Below are positions 28,635-37,660 of a stretch of DNA of 64,000 nt, in pieces (positions within the stretch are counted from its first letter, which is position 1; the number at the start of each line of letters is the position of its first letter). The translations under genes were made by a program, and so were the position numbers. Where the stretch lies: assembly GCA_018828145.1 (NCBI GenBank), contig JAHJWO010000053.1, positions 62,001 to 126,000 of the forward strand. Direction: 5' to 3'. Below the pieces are notes generated by a model. It was not told the DNA's origin. It did not search any database and saw only the letters and a list, made by a program, of their open reading frames with translations. The stretch is from Alphaproteobacteria bacterium (GTDB lineage: Bacteria; Pseudomonadota; Alphaproteobacteria; Rhizobiales; Devosiaceae).

Positions 28635-30122
28635 TTGGACCTGGTCAGACAGCTATTCAGCCTCATTGAGGATTTCACCTGGGGCTGGTCGCTCATCCCC
28701 ATCCTGGTCATCTTCGGCGCCTTCATCACCGTCATGAGCGGGTTCGTGCAGCTGGAATATTTCGGGCGGATGTTCCGGGTCCTCTCCTCCAAGAATCAAA
28801 GCAGCGACCCCAATTCCATCAGCGCGCGAGAAGCTCTTCTCGTCTCAGTCGGCGGACGGGTCGGCGGCGGCAATATCGCGGGCGTCGCCGTTGCGATTAC
28901 CCTGGGGGGCCCAGGCGCAGTGTTCTGGATGTGGGCCGTGGCGCTGATCGGCATGGCCACGAGCCTGGTCGAGGCTTCACTGGCGCAACTCTACAAGAGG
29001 TCGAACGGGGACGGCACCTACCGGGGTGGTCCGGCGGCCTATATCATTCACGGCCTGGGCGCCCAGTATCGCTGGCTGGCGGTAGTCTATGCCGTTTGCC
29101 TGCTGGCCGCCTTTGGGTTCGGGTTCAATGCATTCCAGGGCAATACCTTTGCCGGGGCCGCCAATGACAGCCTTGGGATCGATCGCGTATGGAGCGGAAT
29201 ATTCCTGGCGGTCCTGACGGGCTTCATCGTCTATGGCGGCATTCGCCGCATCGCAAAGGCAGCCGATGTCGTGATCCCGGTCATGGCCTTCGTCTATATC
29301 GGCATGGCCCTGCTGGTGATCGCCCTCAACATCACGGCCCTGCCGGGCGTGCTCTGGTCAATCGTTGCCAATGCTTTCGGCCTCGAGGAGGTCGTCGGTG
29401 GCGGCGTGGGCGCTGCGCTGGCCCAGGGGCTACGGCGCGGCTTGTTTTCAAACGAAGCCGGCCTCGGCTCCGCACCGAACATTGCCGCCACGGCCGAGGT
29501 GAGGCATCCGATCAGCCAGGGGATAACCCAGTCGTTTTCGGTCTTCATCGACACGATCATCGTCTGTTCATGCACGGCTTTCATCATCCTGCTGAGCCCG
29601 GTCTACGTGCCCGGCGCCGAAGGCGTCGATGGTGTCGTGCTAACCCAGCAGTCCCTGGTCAGCCAACTTGGCGGGTGGTCTCAGTATTTCCTGACGCTTG
29701 CCATACTGCTCTTTGCCTTCAGCTCGATCATCTACAACTACTACCTGGGCGAGACTGCGCTCAAGGTGATGACCGAAAGCAATGCGGCGCTTCACGTGTT
29801 GAGACTCTGCATTGTCGGCGTCGTTTTCCTGGGGGCCTCGGCGCCGGGAGCCACGGCCGTGTTCTTCTTCTCCGATCCGGTCATGGGCATTCTCGCCCTG
29901 GTCAATCTGATGGCGATCATGATGCTGTTTCCCATCGCGCTGCGCGTGCTGAACGATTTCCGCTCGCAGCTGAAGCGCGGCATAGCGCGCCCGGTGTTCG
30001 ACCCTGAGCAGTTCGGTGATCTCGACATCGATGCCACTGCCTGGCCCTATGCCACGAGTGCCGAGCACAGGGAGGCCCTTGCTGTTGATGGGTCCCTGGC
30101 GGCAGTTTCCCGACAGGTCTAG
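28635..30122 (+). CDS. AGCS-family sodium:alanine/glycine symporter
   Basis: A 495-residue amino acid carrier with about ten membrane segments. The family signature is clear in QGLRRGLFSNEAGLGSAPNIAA, with GGRVGGGNIAGVAVA and YRGGPAAYI in the N-terminal half. It imports alanine or glycine with Na+ or H+. The start is TTG at 28635 with GAGGG about 9 nt upstream; no good ATG is nearby. The 3' end converges on the regulator gene at 30169. Confidence 0.9.
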   Translation: MDLVRQLFSLIEDFTWGWSLIPILVIFGAFITVMSGFVQLEYFGRMFRVLSSKNQSSDPNSISAREALLVSVGGRVGGGNIAGVAVAITLGGPGAVFWMWAVALIGMATSLVEASLAQLYKRSNGDGTYRGGPAAYIIHGLGAQYRWLAVVYAVCLLAAFGFGFNAFQGNTFAGAANDSLGIDRVWSGIFLAVLTGFIVYGGIRRIAKAADVVIPVMAFVYIGMALLVIALNITALPGVLWSIVANAFGLEEVVGGGVGAALAQGLRRGLFSNEAGLGSAPNIAATAEVRHPISQGITQSFSVFIDTIIVCSCTAFIILLSPVYVPGAEGVDGVVLTQQSLVSQLGGWSQYFLTLAILLFAFSSIIYNYYLGETALKVMTESNAALHVLRLCIVGVVFLGASAPGATAVFFFSDPVMGILALVNLMAIMMLFPIALRVLNDFRSQLKRGIARPVFDPEQFGDLDIDATAWPYATSAEHREALAVDGSLAAVSRQV

Positions 30123-30168
30123 CTCGTCTCGGGGTGCGCGACGGACAAGCCCAATCCGCCCTGCCCGG

Positions 30169-30957
30169 CTATGCCATCAGCTTGGCATAGTGCTGCATTT
30201 CGGCAGCGCACCATTGTTCGAACTCCGCGCAGAAGTCCGGGCGAACCGCGCCGGATTTCTCCGGCGCGATGATGCCGTGCTTGCGGAAATGCGCAAAGAC
30301 ATTGGCGACGTGGGATGGCGAGACCTGGAAGCGTTCGGCCATGGCCTTGTAGGTGAGCACGCGGTGCGTGGGACCTTCGGCGTAGTGACCGGCCATCACG
30401 CCCACCAGCAGCTGATAGCCGCAGTCGAAGCCGGCCGCGGCAAAGACCCGTGGGAAAGCGGCGATCACCGTGTCGCTCTGGCGGATCACGCTGCGCGAGC
30501 GCGCGATCAGCCTGCCAAGCGCATCGGGTGACCGTTCCAGCTCACGCGACAGGTCCTGACCCGTCAGGCGGTCGAAGGCCGCGACGAAGCAGGCGCAGGA
30601 GCGGCCGACCTCGCGGATCAGCTCGGGCTGCGGGCGCAGCACCTTCTGCCGCCGATCGCGGGCGTCACTCTCCACTGCGATCAGGCCGGCGGTGGACAGG
30701 GTCTGCACCAGCGTGGCCGTCTGGCGCGGGCTGAGCCGGGATTCGGCCTGCAGCCGGGCCAGGGTCGCGGCAGGCGCGTCGTCGTCTCCGGCGTAGAAAA
30801 GGCCGATCAGCACATAACAGGCATAGTAGCGGTCCAGCTGATTGAGGAATTTCCGGATCGGCCAGCCAGGCACGGCCGGCTCCGTCATGCGGTTGCAATA
30901 GTCCGCCACGGCCGCGCGGAAGTTGTCGTGGGTGATCAGACTTGAATTGATGGCCAA
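30169..30957 (-). CDS. Putative regulator with two winged-helix-like segments
   Basis: A protein of about 262 residues. The first HTH-like segment (LSPRQTATLVQTLSTAGLIAVES with a following basic wing DRRQKV) is MarR-like. The second, near the C-terminus, reads AERFQVSPSHVANVFAHFRKHG. No known sensor domain was recognised. The start is taken as TTG at 30957 because a perfect GGAGG sits 7 nt upstream; the longer frame from 31131 lacks such a site. It is divergent from the autotransporter gene with a 161-bp gap and might control it. Confidence 0.65.
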   Translation of the reverse strand: MAINSSLITHDNFRAAVADYCNRMTEPAVPGWPIRKFLNQLDRYYACYVLIGLFYAGDDDAPAATLARLQAESRLSPRQTATLVQTLSTAGLIAVESDARDRRQKVLRPQPELIREVGRSCACFVAAFDRLTGQDLSRELERSPDALGRLIARSRSVIRQSDTVIAAFPRVFAAAGFDCGYQLLVGVMAGHYAEGPTHRVLTYKAMAERFQVSPSHVANVFAHFRKHGIIAPEKSGAVRPDFCAEFEQWCAAEMQHYAKLMA

Positions 30958-31118
30958 TGCTCGTCCTCCGGCCGGAACGCAATACAGCAAGGGCCGTGAC
31001 ACAATCGATGCAAATTTTGGAGTAGCAACAACCTGGTGTCCTCGCCAAAAGAAACGGCAGCGCCCTGACCGGGCCGCTATCTGCCGCATACTTAAGGAAA
31101 AAACGGGGGACGCAAGGG

Positions 31119-34100
31119 GTGGCCGGGACAAGACACACTGCCCCTGCGGTTCTGTCCGGATTGCTCTGCGCTTTCGGCGCGGGCAGCCATGGCGCGCAGG
31201 CCCAGAGCAGCATCAGTGGCTATGTCGAGGTCACCGACACCAGTACATTCGCGCAGCAGGTGACGTTCGCGCCCGGAACCCATCTGCATGTGATCGGTGG
31301 CGGCACGATCGGCGACGGGACGATCTCGACCGGTATATTCCTGCAGGGGGCAACGACAATCTCCACGACGGGCGTGCTCACCATCCAGCAGATCGCCGCC
31401 CTGCCGCAGGGCCAACCGCTGCGGTTCGGCCTCGCCGGCCAGGCCGGCACGATCCAGGTGGAGGGTTTCGGTAGCTTCAGCAACACCAATCCGCCCATCA
31501 TTTCCGTTGATGGCGGCACGCTGGAAGTCACCAGAAGCTCGGCCGCGCAGTATTTTGCCTTTTTCGGTCCCGTGAACGTAGCGAGCGGCGCAGCGCTGGA
31601 TTTCGGGCTGCAGAACGCGACGCTGGAAGGATTGTCGGGCGGCGGCCAGATCGGCGCGCGCAACCTGAGCGTGGGACCGGGCACGTTTAACGGATTGCTC
31701 AACGTCGGCCAGGGCGTGACCGTCACGGGCGATCTTACCCTGAACGGCACAATCAGTGGCGCGGAAACCGTGACGGTGAGCACGGGAGGCAGGCTGACAT
31801 TGACAGCGAGCGGTGCCCTCGAGACCAGCGCCGCCCTGGTCATCAACGGCACGCTGAACGTCGGGACCGGCCAGAGCGCGGGTTCTCTCGCCGGGTCCGG
31901 GGCGGTGACAATAGCGCCGGGCGTGATCCTGTCGGTGGGCAGCGACAATACCAGCACGACCTATTCGGGCACATTGTCCGGCGCCGGCTCGGGGCTCACC
32001 AAGCTGGGCACCGGCACGCTCACCCTTAGTGGCACCGGTTCCTATACCGGCGAAACACGCATCGAGGCCGGGACGCTCGCCGTGTCGGGCGGCAGCGCCA
32101 TTTCAGACCAATCGGCCGTCGTCATGCAGGCGCCAGCCAGTTTCGCCGTGCTGGCGGACGAAACCATCGGCTCGCTCAGCGGCAATGGCACAGTCATGCT
32201 GACGGGGAACCTGACGACCGGCGGCGACAACACCTCCAGGTTCTTTACCGGAAGCCTGAGCGGCACCGGCGGGCTGATCAAGACCGGAACGGGCACGTTT
32301 ATCCTCGCTGGCGTCAATACCAATGCGGGCGGCGTTGCCGTCAATGACGGCATTCTGCAATTGCAGAACGGACAGGCGGTCGCCGATACCGCCATGCTGT
32401 CGGCCACGAGCAGCGGCACGGCCCGGCTGCTGAGCAGCGAAACCGTCGGCGCCATTTCGGGGAACGGGATCATCGATCTCGGCGCCAATACGCTGACCGT
32501 TGCCGGCACGGCGCTTTCCAATTTCAGCGGCGTGATCAGCGGGACTGGCGGCCTGGTCAAGACGGGCACGGAACGACTAGTGCTCAGCGGCGCGAACACG
32601 TTTACCGGGCCGATCCAGGTCAGCGCCGGGACCATCGAAATCGGCAATGGCGGCACGACCGGGTCGATTGCCGCGGGCGCCACCATCACCAATGATGGGA
32701 CACTCGTGGTCAATCGCAGCAACGACCTGACCCTGGCCAACCGCATCGAGGGCAGCGGCCTGCTTGTCAAGCGGGGCGCTGGTACGCTGACGCTGGACAA
32801 CAATGCCAACAGCTATACCGGCGGCATCGAAATCCAGGGCGGCACGCTGGCCGGCAATACGCTGGCCATCCGTGGCGACATCGTGAACGAGGGCACGCTC
32901 TCCATTCTCGATATCGGATCCAACACCTTTTCGGGGGTCATTTCGGGCTCGGGCAATGTGGTCGTCGACGGTACCGATCGGCTTACCCTTGCCGGCGCCA
33001 ATACGTTCTCCGGCGGCCTCACCATTAAGAACGGGAAAGCGGTGGGGGTCGCTTCAGATGCCAATCTGGGCGCTGCCGCGGGCGCCCTGACCTTCCAGGC
33101 CGGAACGCTTGCTACGACTGCGAGCTTCAGCAGCGCGCGGTCCATGACCTTCGAGCCAGGCGGCGGCGTGTTTGAGCCGGTCGCCGACACGCGCCTTACC
33201 CTGACAGGCCTGTTGTCCGGCGCGGGCGGCCTGCGCAAGCGCGGCCCGGGCGTGCTCGAGATCGCCGGCACCGGGACCTATGCGGGGACGAGCTTCGTCG
33301 ATGCCGGGACGCTGGTGGTGAATGGCACGCTCGGCTCGTCCGTCAGCGTCGAGAGCGGCGGGCGGCTGGGGGGCAGCGGCACGATCGGCGGCCTGACGCT
33401 GCAGAACCTGGCGACCCTGGCGCCGGGCAATTCCATCGGCACGCTGAGCGTCAATGGCGCGGCCAGCTTCGGGGCCGGCTCGACCTATGCGGTCGAGGTC
33501 AATGCCGCGGGCCAGTCGGACCGGCTCGCGGCGACCGGGGCCGTCACCATCGATCCGGCAGCGCAGGTCTCGGTCGCTGCCGCCGATGGCACCTACGCGC
33601 TTGCCACGACCTATACGATTGCCAGCGGCGCCTCTGTCACCGGCGCCTTTGCGAGCCCGGTGGCCAGCAATCTTGCCTTTCTCGACGCGAGCCTCTCCTA
33701 CGACCCGACCAATGTGCTGCTGACGCTGACGCGCAACGATGTCAGCTTCACCGATGTCGGGCAGACGCCCAACGAGGTTGCCGTTGGCGGCGCACTCGGA
33801 TCGCTCCCGCCGACCAGCCCCATCGCCAACACGATCGTCGGCCTGTCCGTCGAGCAGGCGCGCCACACCTACAACCAGCTGTCGGGCGAGGCACATGCGG
33901 CCATCCGCATGGGGCTGCTGTCGGATGCATCATTGACGCGCGGCGCCGTGCTGGCGCGTATGAGCGATGAGCGGACCGAAGAGAGTGCGGAATTCTGGTC
34001 GAGCGCGATCGGCAACCTGACCACCGCTGCAGCCTCACCCAACCATCCCTATGCGCAACAGTCCCTGACCGGGGGCTTGGAGTTCGGGGTGGATTGGCAG

Positions 34101-34808
34101 GTCGACGCTGGAACCTTGGTCGGGGCGGTGGTCGGGTCCTCGGTGACGAATCTGAACATCGACGCGCTCGGGTCAAGTATCAGGGCCAGTGGCGTGCATG
34201 CCGGCATCTATGGTGCGGTGGAGGCAGGTCCCCTGGCCCTGCGTGGCGGCGCGGTTGCCGGCCTCTACGACATGGCCAGCACGCGCAAGTTCGACATCCC
34301 CGGACAATCCGGAAGCGCCGTAGCGGCATATACGGCTGGGCAGGCGCAGGTGTTCGGCGAGCTGGCCTATCAGTTCCTGGACGGCCCGAGCGCCGCCGAG
34401 GCCTATATCGGCCTGTCGCATGCCCATCTGTCCTCGACGACCTTTGCCGAGACCGGCTCCCCGCTGGCACTCAGCGGCCGCGCCGGCGATGGCGGGCTGA
34501 CCACGGCGGCGATCGGACTGCGGTCCGAAACGCAAATCGACATGGGCGAGCAGGAGGCAAGCCTGGGCCTCGGCGTTGCCCTGCGGGCGGCGGTGGGCAA
34601 TTCCGAGCCCGGCTACCAGATGCAGCTTGCCGGCAGCACGGCGTTTGACGTGCGCGCCCGGCCGGTCAGCAGCCCCGAACTCGTGCTCGACGTCAGCTTC
34701 GACACGGCGCTCTCGCAGACGACCAATGCCAGGTTCGGGTATCAGGCCACTGTCGGCGGATCCGGGCTCAGCCAGTCCGCCAAAGCGACGCTGTCCATGG
34801 GGTTCTAG
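31119..34808 (+). CDS. Autotransporter with beta-helix passenger and outer-membrane beta-domain
   Basis: A 1229-residue type Va secreted protein. After an N-terminal signal-like segment ending GSHGAQA comes a beta-helical passenger with autotransporter-associated strand repeats, for example GTGGLIKTGTGTFILAG and GTGGLVKTGTERLVLSG, recurring about every 60-90 residues from 280 to 800. A linker near 880-960 leads to a C-terminal beta-barrel of about 260 residues ending in LSMGF, with terminal Phe as required for BAM recognition. The start is GTG at 31119 with GGGGGA 8 nt upstream. It is probably a surface adhesin or matrix protein; no protease motif seen. Confidence 0.88.
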   Translation: MAGTRHTAPAVLSGLLCAFGAGSHGAQAQSSISGYVEVTDTSTFAQQVTFAPGTHLHVIGGGTIGDGTISTGIFLQGATTISTTGVLTIQQIAALPQGQPLRFGLAGQAGTIQVEGFGSFSNTNPPIISVDGGTLEVTRSSAAQYFAFFGPVNVASGAALDFGLQNATLEGLSGGGQIGARNLSVGPGTFNGLLNVGQGVTVTGDLTLNGTISGAETVTVSTGGRLTLTASGALETSAALVINGTLNVGTGQSAGSLAGSGAVTIAPGVILSVGSDNTSTTYSGTLSGAGSGLTKLGTGTLTLSGTGSYTGETRIEAGTLAVSGGSAISDQSAVVMQAPASFAVLADETIGSLSGNGTVMLTGNLTTGGDNTSRFFTGSLSGTGGLIKTGTGTFILAGVNTNAGGVAVNDGILQLQNGQAVADTAMLSATSSGTARLLSSETVGAISGNGIIDLGANTLTVAGTALSNFSGVISGTGGLVKTGTERLVLSGANTFTGPIQVSAGTIEIGNGGTTGSIAAGATITNDGTLVVNRSNDLTLANRIEGSGLLVKRGAGTLTLDNNANSYTGGIEIQGGTLAGNTLAIRGDIVNEGTLSILDIGSNTFSGVISGSGNVVVDGTDRLTLAGANTFSGGLTIKNGKAVGVASDANLGAAAGALTFQAGTLATTASFSSARSMTFEPGGGVFEPVADTRLTLTGLLSGAGGLRKRGPGVLEIAGTGTYAGTSFVDAGTLVVNGTLGSSVSVESGGRLGGSGTIGGLTLQNLATLAPGNSIGTLSVNGAASFGAGSTYAVEVNAAGQSDRLAATGAVTIDPAAQVSVAAADGTYALATTYTIASGASVTGAFASPVASNLAFLDASLSYDPTNVLLTLTRNDVSFTDVGQTPNEVAVGGALGSLPPTSPIANTIVGLSVEQARHTYNQLSGEAHAAIRMGLLSDASLTRGAVLARMSDERTEESAEFWSSAIGNLTTAAASPNHPYAQQSLTGGLEFGVDWQVDAGTLVGAVVGSSVTNLNIDALGSSIRASGVHAGIYGAVEAGPLALRGGAVAGLYDMASTRKFDIPGQSGSAVAAYTAGQAQVFGELAYQFLDGPSAAEAYIGLSHAHLSSTTFAETGSPLALSGRAGDGGLTTAAIGLRSETQIDMGEQEASLGLGVALRAAVGNSEPGYQMQLAGSTAFDVRARPVSSPELVLDVSFDTALSQTTNARFGYQATVGGSGLSQSAKATLSMGF

Positions 34809-35191
34809 AGCTCGTCGGCAGCTTCGCTCAGCAGGCTCTGAACCTTTCCGGCGACGGCCTGCAGTGCAGGATTGTCGATGGCGGTCATGGAGGCTACGGG
34901 GTCGATGGCGCTGACTTCGATGACGCCATCTCCCAGCTCCCGTACGATCACGTTGCAGGGCAGCATGGCGCCGGCGCGTGGCTCCAGCTGCAGCGCCTCA
35001 TAGGCCATCTTGGGGTTGCAGGCGCCCAGGATGACATAGGCCGGAATGTCGACATCCAGCTTGGCCTTCATGGTCTTCTGCATGTCGATCTCGGTGAGCA
35101 CGCCAAAGCCCTTGGACGCGAGCACCTGCTTGGTGCGGGCAATGGCATCGTCGAATGTGATGCCCCGCAGCTGCTTGTCGAACGTGTACAT
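34805..35191 (-). CDS. DUF302 domain-containing protein
   Basis: A 128-residue DUF302 protein: FDDAIARTKQVLASKGFGVLTEIDM at the N-terminus, YVILGACNPKMAYEAL and LPCNVIVREL in the middle. DUF302 proteins are often linked to sulfur and redox loci; no activity is known. An AAGGAG site precedes the ATG. It is the last gene of the regulator-trxC-peroxiredoxin set and overlaps the autotransporter 3' end by 4 bp. Confidence 0.88.
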   Translation of the reverse strand: MYTFDKQLRGITFDDAIARTKQVLASKGFGVLTEIDMQKTMKAKLDVDIPAYVILGACNPKMAYEALQLEPRAGAMLPCNVIVRELGDGVIEVSAIDPVASMTAIDNPALQAVAGKVQSLLSEAADEL

Positions 35192-35261
35192 GCTGATCTC
35201 CTTGCGTAGTGATAGCTGACCGCCACGGCGCCAGGCCGGGACGGTCAGGGAATGTTGGGCG

Positions 35262-35891
35262 TTACTTCACATCGGTGAGCCGAAGGTAGGGACGCGGTGC
35301 TTCCCAGCCCTGCGGGAACCGGTCCCTGGCCATATCGTCGGTGACCGAGAGCGGGATGATGACCTTGTCGCCCGGCCGCCAGTCGGCCGGCATGGCCACC
35401 TTGCTCTTGTCGGCAAGCTGCAGCGCGTCGATGACCCGAAGGATCTCGTCGAAGTTGCGCCCGACATTCATCGGATAGGTCAGCGTGAGACGGATCTTCT
35501 TGGCCGGATCGATGATGAAGACCGACCGCACGGCCTCGGTAAAGCTCTGCGACGGGTGGATCATGTCGTAGAGCCTTGCCACCTTGAGGTCGGCATCGGC
35601 GACGATGGGGAACTCGACATTGGTGTGCTGGGTGGCGTTGACGTCGTCGATCCACTTGAGATGTTCCGCGGCCGTATCGGTCGAGAGCCCCAGCGGCTTG
35701 GTATTGCGCTTGGCAAACTCACCGGCCAGCTGGGCCGTGCGGCCCATTTCGGTGGTGCAGACCGGCGTGAAATCGGCCGGATGGCTGAAGAAGAAAATCC
35801 AGGAATCGCCTGCCCATTGATGAAAGCTGATCGGCCCCTTGGAGGAGTCGATGCTGAAATCGGGTGCGACGTCGCCGATATGGAGAGACAT
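35262..35891 (-). CDS. 1-Cys peroxiredoxin, Prx6 type
   Basis: A 209-residue peroxiredoxin that reduces peroxides in the cytosol. The peroxidatic Cys45 lies in HPADFTPVCTTEMG with the conserved Thr and Pro; the Prx6-type C-terminal extension (NVGRNFDEILRVIDAL, VIIPLSVTDDMARDRFPQGW) is present. No resolving cysteine is visible in the usual place, so an outside thiol such as the neighbouring TrxC may recycle it. Start MSLHIGDVAPDF is preferred to the longer upstream frame. Confidence 0.92.
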   Translation of the reverse strand: MSLHIGDVAPDFSIDSSKGPISFHQWAGDSWIFFFSHPADFTPVCTTEMGRTAQLAGEFAKRNTKPLGLSTDTAAEHLKWIDDVNATQHTNVEFPIVADADLKVARLYDMIHPSQSFTEAVRSVFIIDPAKKIRLTLTYPMNVGRNFDEILRVIDALQLADKSKVAMPADWRPGDKVIIPLSVTDDMARDRFPQGWEAPRPYLRLTDVK

Positions 35892-36114
35892 GGTCTTGGT
35901 TCCTTTGCGTTCGAAGAGCGAAATGGGCGTGCCACATCGTATGGCCGTGACTGGTCCTGCCCGGCGGGACCTGGCAGGGCGCTGCTGCGCCGCCAATCCC
36001 TGGAAGCCTGGTTGCTGCAAGAATGAAGACTACCTCCCGGCGCAGGGACCGCACTTGACGGAGATCAAGCGCCGGGGGGATGGAGCGTTTGTTTCCTCGC
36101 TGTCGCCGTTCAGC

Positions 36115-36561
36115 TCACCGCGCCGGACCGAGCTGTTCGCCAACCCAGCGCCCGATCTGTTCGGCCGACATGGCGCCGGAGACCCGGGCGACTTCCCTGC
36201 CCTCGCGGAACAGCAGCATGGTGGGGATGCCGCGAATGCCCAGGCGGGATGCGACGGCCTGTTCGCTGTCGGAATTGAGCTTGATGAAGCGGGCGCGCGG
36301 CTCAAGGGCTCGCGCCGCCTTTTCGAATTCGGGGGCCATGGCCCGGCACGGACCGCACCAGGGCGCCCAGACATCGACGATGACCGGGATGCTGCTCTTG
36401 CCGATCTGGCGCTCGAAGGCGGTCCCCTTCACATCGCTCGGCCGGCCCGAAAAGAGCGGCTCCCCGCATTTGCCGCACTTGGCGTCCAGGGCGTCGCGTT
36501 CGGCAGGGAGGCGGTTTGCGGCCCCGCATCCGGTGCAGACCACGTGCCGATCGGTGCTCAT
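36115..36561 (-). CDS. trxC: Thioredoxin TrxC (zinc-binding thioredoxin 2)
   Basis: A 148-residue cytosolic thioredoxin with an N-terminal zinc motif (C9, C12, C29, C32: CTGC and CGKC) and the active site WCGPC (C69, C72), followed by the cis-Pro loop RGIPTMLLF. TrxC is typically induced by oxidative stress and donates electrons to peroxiredoxins. Its ATG overlaps the regulator stop as ATGA, so the pair is coupled. Confidence 0.95.
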   Translation of the reverse strand: MSTDRHVVCTGCGAANRLPAERDALDAKCGKCGEPLFSGRPSDVKGTAFERQIGKSSIPVIVDVWAPWCGPCRAMAPEFEKAARALEPRARFIKLNSDSEQAVASRLGIRGIPTMLLFREGREVARVSGAMSAEQIGRWVGEQLGPAR

Positions 36562-36899
36562 GCATTGTCTCCGTTTGAAGTGGGCGGCGCGGCCGCGTCA
36601 CTGACTTTGGCGCAATAGATTCCGTGCAGGGTAGAGAGCAGCCGGCCCACCTCTTCCGAAGCCAGCCGGTAGCGCATCGACTGCCCATGGCGATGGGCCG
36701 AAACCAGATGCAGTGCGCGCAGCCTGGACAGATGCTGCGACAGTGGCGATTGCGCCAGATCGATTCGTTCCGACAGTTCCCCCACGCTCAACTCAGCGTC
36801 GATCAGATGGCAGAGGATCAACAGCCGCTTCTGGTTGGCCATCGCCGCGAGCAGCTCGACAGCGTCTCCGGCGCGTGGTTCCAGATCAATCATCTTCAT
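36558..36899 (-). CDS. ArsR-family regulator, SqrR/BigR-like
   Basis: A 113-residue winged-helix repressor. The core reads MANQKRLLILCHLIDAELS, then SVGELSERIDLAQSPLSQHLSRL and the wing RHGQSMRYRL. Cys30 (LLILC) and Cys96 (GIYC) stand where SqrR/BigR/YgaV proteins carry their persulfide-sensing cysteine pair. That suggests sensing of reactive sulfur or oxidants, by inference. A 30-bp imperfect palindrome lies just before the start codon. The start could also be the ATG two codons later. Confidence 0.85.
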   Translation of the reverse strand: MKMIDLEPRAGDAVELLAAMANQKRLLILCHLIDAELSVGELSERIDLAQSPLSQHLSRLRALHLVSAHRHGQSMRYRLASEEVGRLLSTLHGIYCAKVSDAAAPPTSNGDNA

Positions 36900-36900
36900 T

Positions 36901-36930
36901 CATATACATTAGCAAATGCGAATATATATG
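36901..36930. promoter_or_regulatory. AT-rich operator-like palindrome of the ArsR-family gene
   Basis: A 30-bp imperfect palindrome (24 of 30 positions symmetric), with outer arms CATATA/TATATG and inner ATT-GCA/TGC-AAT. It lies 1-31 bp upstream of the regulator start codon, the place expected for autorepression. AT-rich palindromes of this kind are typical ArsR/BigR targets. Confidence 0.6.
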
Positions 36931-36967
36931 TCAACCGGGTGTTGGATGCGGCACAGGACGCCGGCTG

Positions 36968-37660
36968 CTAGCGGCTGTCGTGGGCGATCTTGCCATCCAC
37001 CATGTAGATCTGCCGGCGGCAGCGGGCAGCGATCTTTTCGTCGTGGGTGGAGATCAGGAAGCCTGTGCCGTCGGACGTGTTGATCTCGGTCAGCAGCTGC
37101 ATGACGCGGTCGGCACTCTCCCGATCAAGGTTGCCGGTCGGCTCGTCGGCAAGCACCAGTTCGGGCGCATTCATCAGCGAGCGGGCGACGGCAACGCGCT
37201 GCTTCTGCCCGCCGGAAAGCTGGCTGGCGAGATAGTCACGCCGGTCCGACAGGCCGACGCGGTCAAGCAGCTCGCTGCCCCGCGCTCGGTCTTCCCGCCG
37301 CTCCCGCCCATGGCGCGCCGCGGCCGGAAACATCACGTTTTCAAGGGCGGTGAAATCGGGCAGCAGCAGGTGGGCCTGGAACACGAAGCCGATATGGCGG
37401 TTGCGGAACTCCGTGAGCACAAAGTCGTCCGCGCCAACAAGGCTCTGCCCGAGGATGCGAACCGAGCCGGCGGTGGGACGCATGAGGGTGCCCAGAATAT
37501 TGAGCAGGGTCGACTTGCCCGAGCCGGAGGGGCCGAGCAGCGCAACCAGTTCGCCGCGCGCAACCTCCAGCTGCACGCCCTTGAGCACGCGGGCGACGTT
37601 GTCGCCTTCCTCGTAGTCCTTGGTGAGGTCGTGCACTTCGACCAGCGGACCGTCAATCAT
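36968..37660 (-). CDS. MacB/DevA-type ABC transporter ATP-binding protein
   Basis: A 230-residue ATPase with Walker A (GPSGSGKST), signature LSGGQKQRVAVARSL, Walker B (LVLADEPTGNLDRES) and H-loop (ISTHDEKIA). The NLD sequence and the length fit the MacB/LolD/DevA branch, which powers export or envelope processes rather than import. ATGA overlap with the permease gene upstream. Confidence 0.93.
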   Translation of the reverse strand: MIDGPLVEVHDLTKDYEEGDNVARVLKGVQLEVARGELVALLGPSGSGKSTLLNILGTLMRPTAGSVRILGQSLVGADDFVLTEFRNRHIGFVFQAHLLLPDFTALENVMFPAAARHGRERREDRARGSELLDRVGLSDRRDYLASQLSGGQKQRVAVARSLMNAPELVLADEPTGNLDRESADRVMQLLTEINTSDGTGFLISTHDEKIAARCRRQIYMVDGKIAHDSR

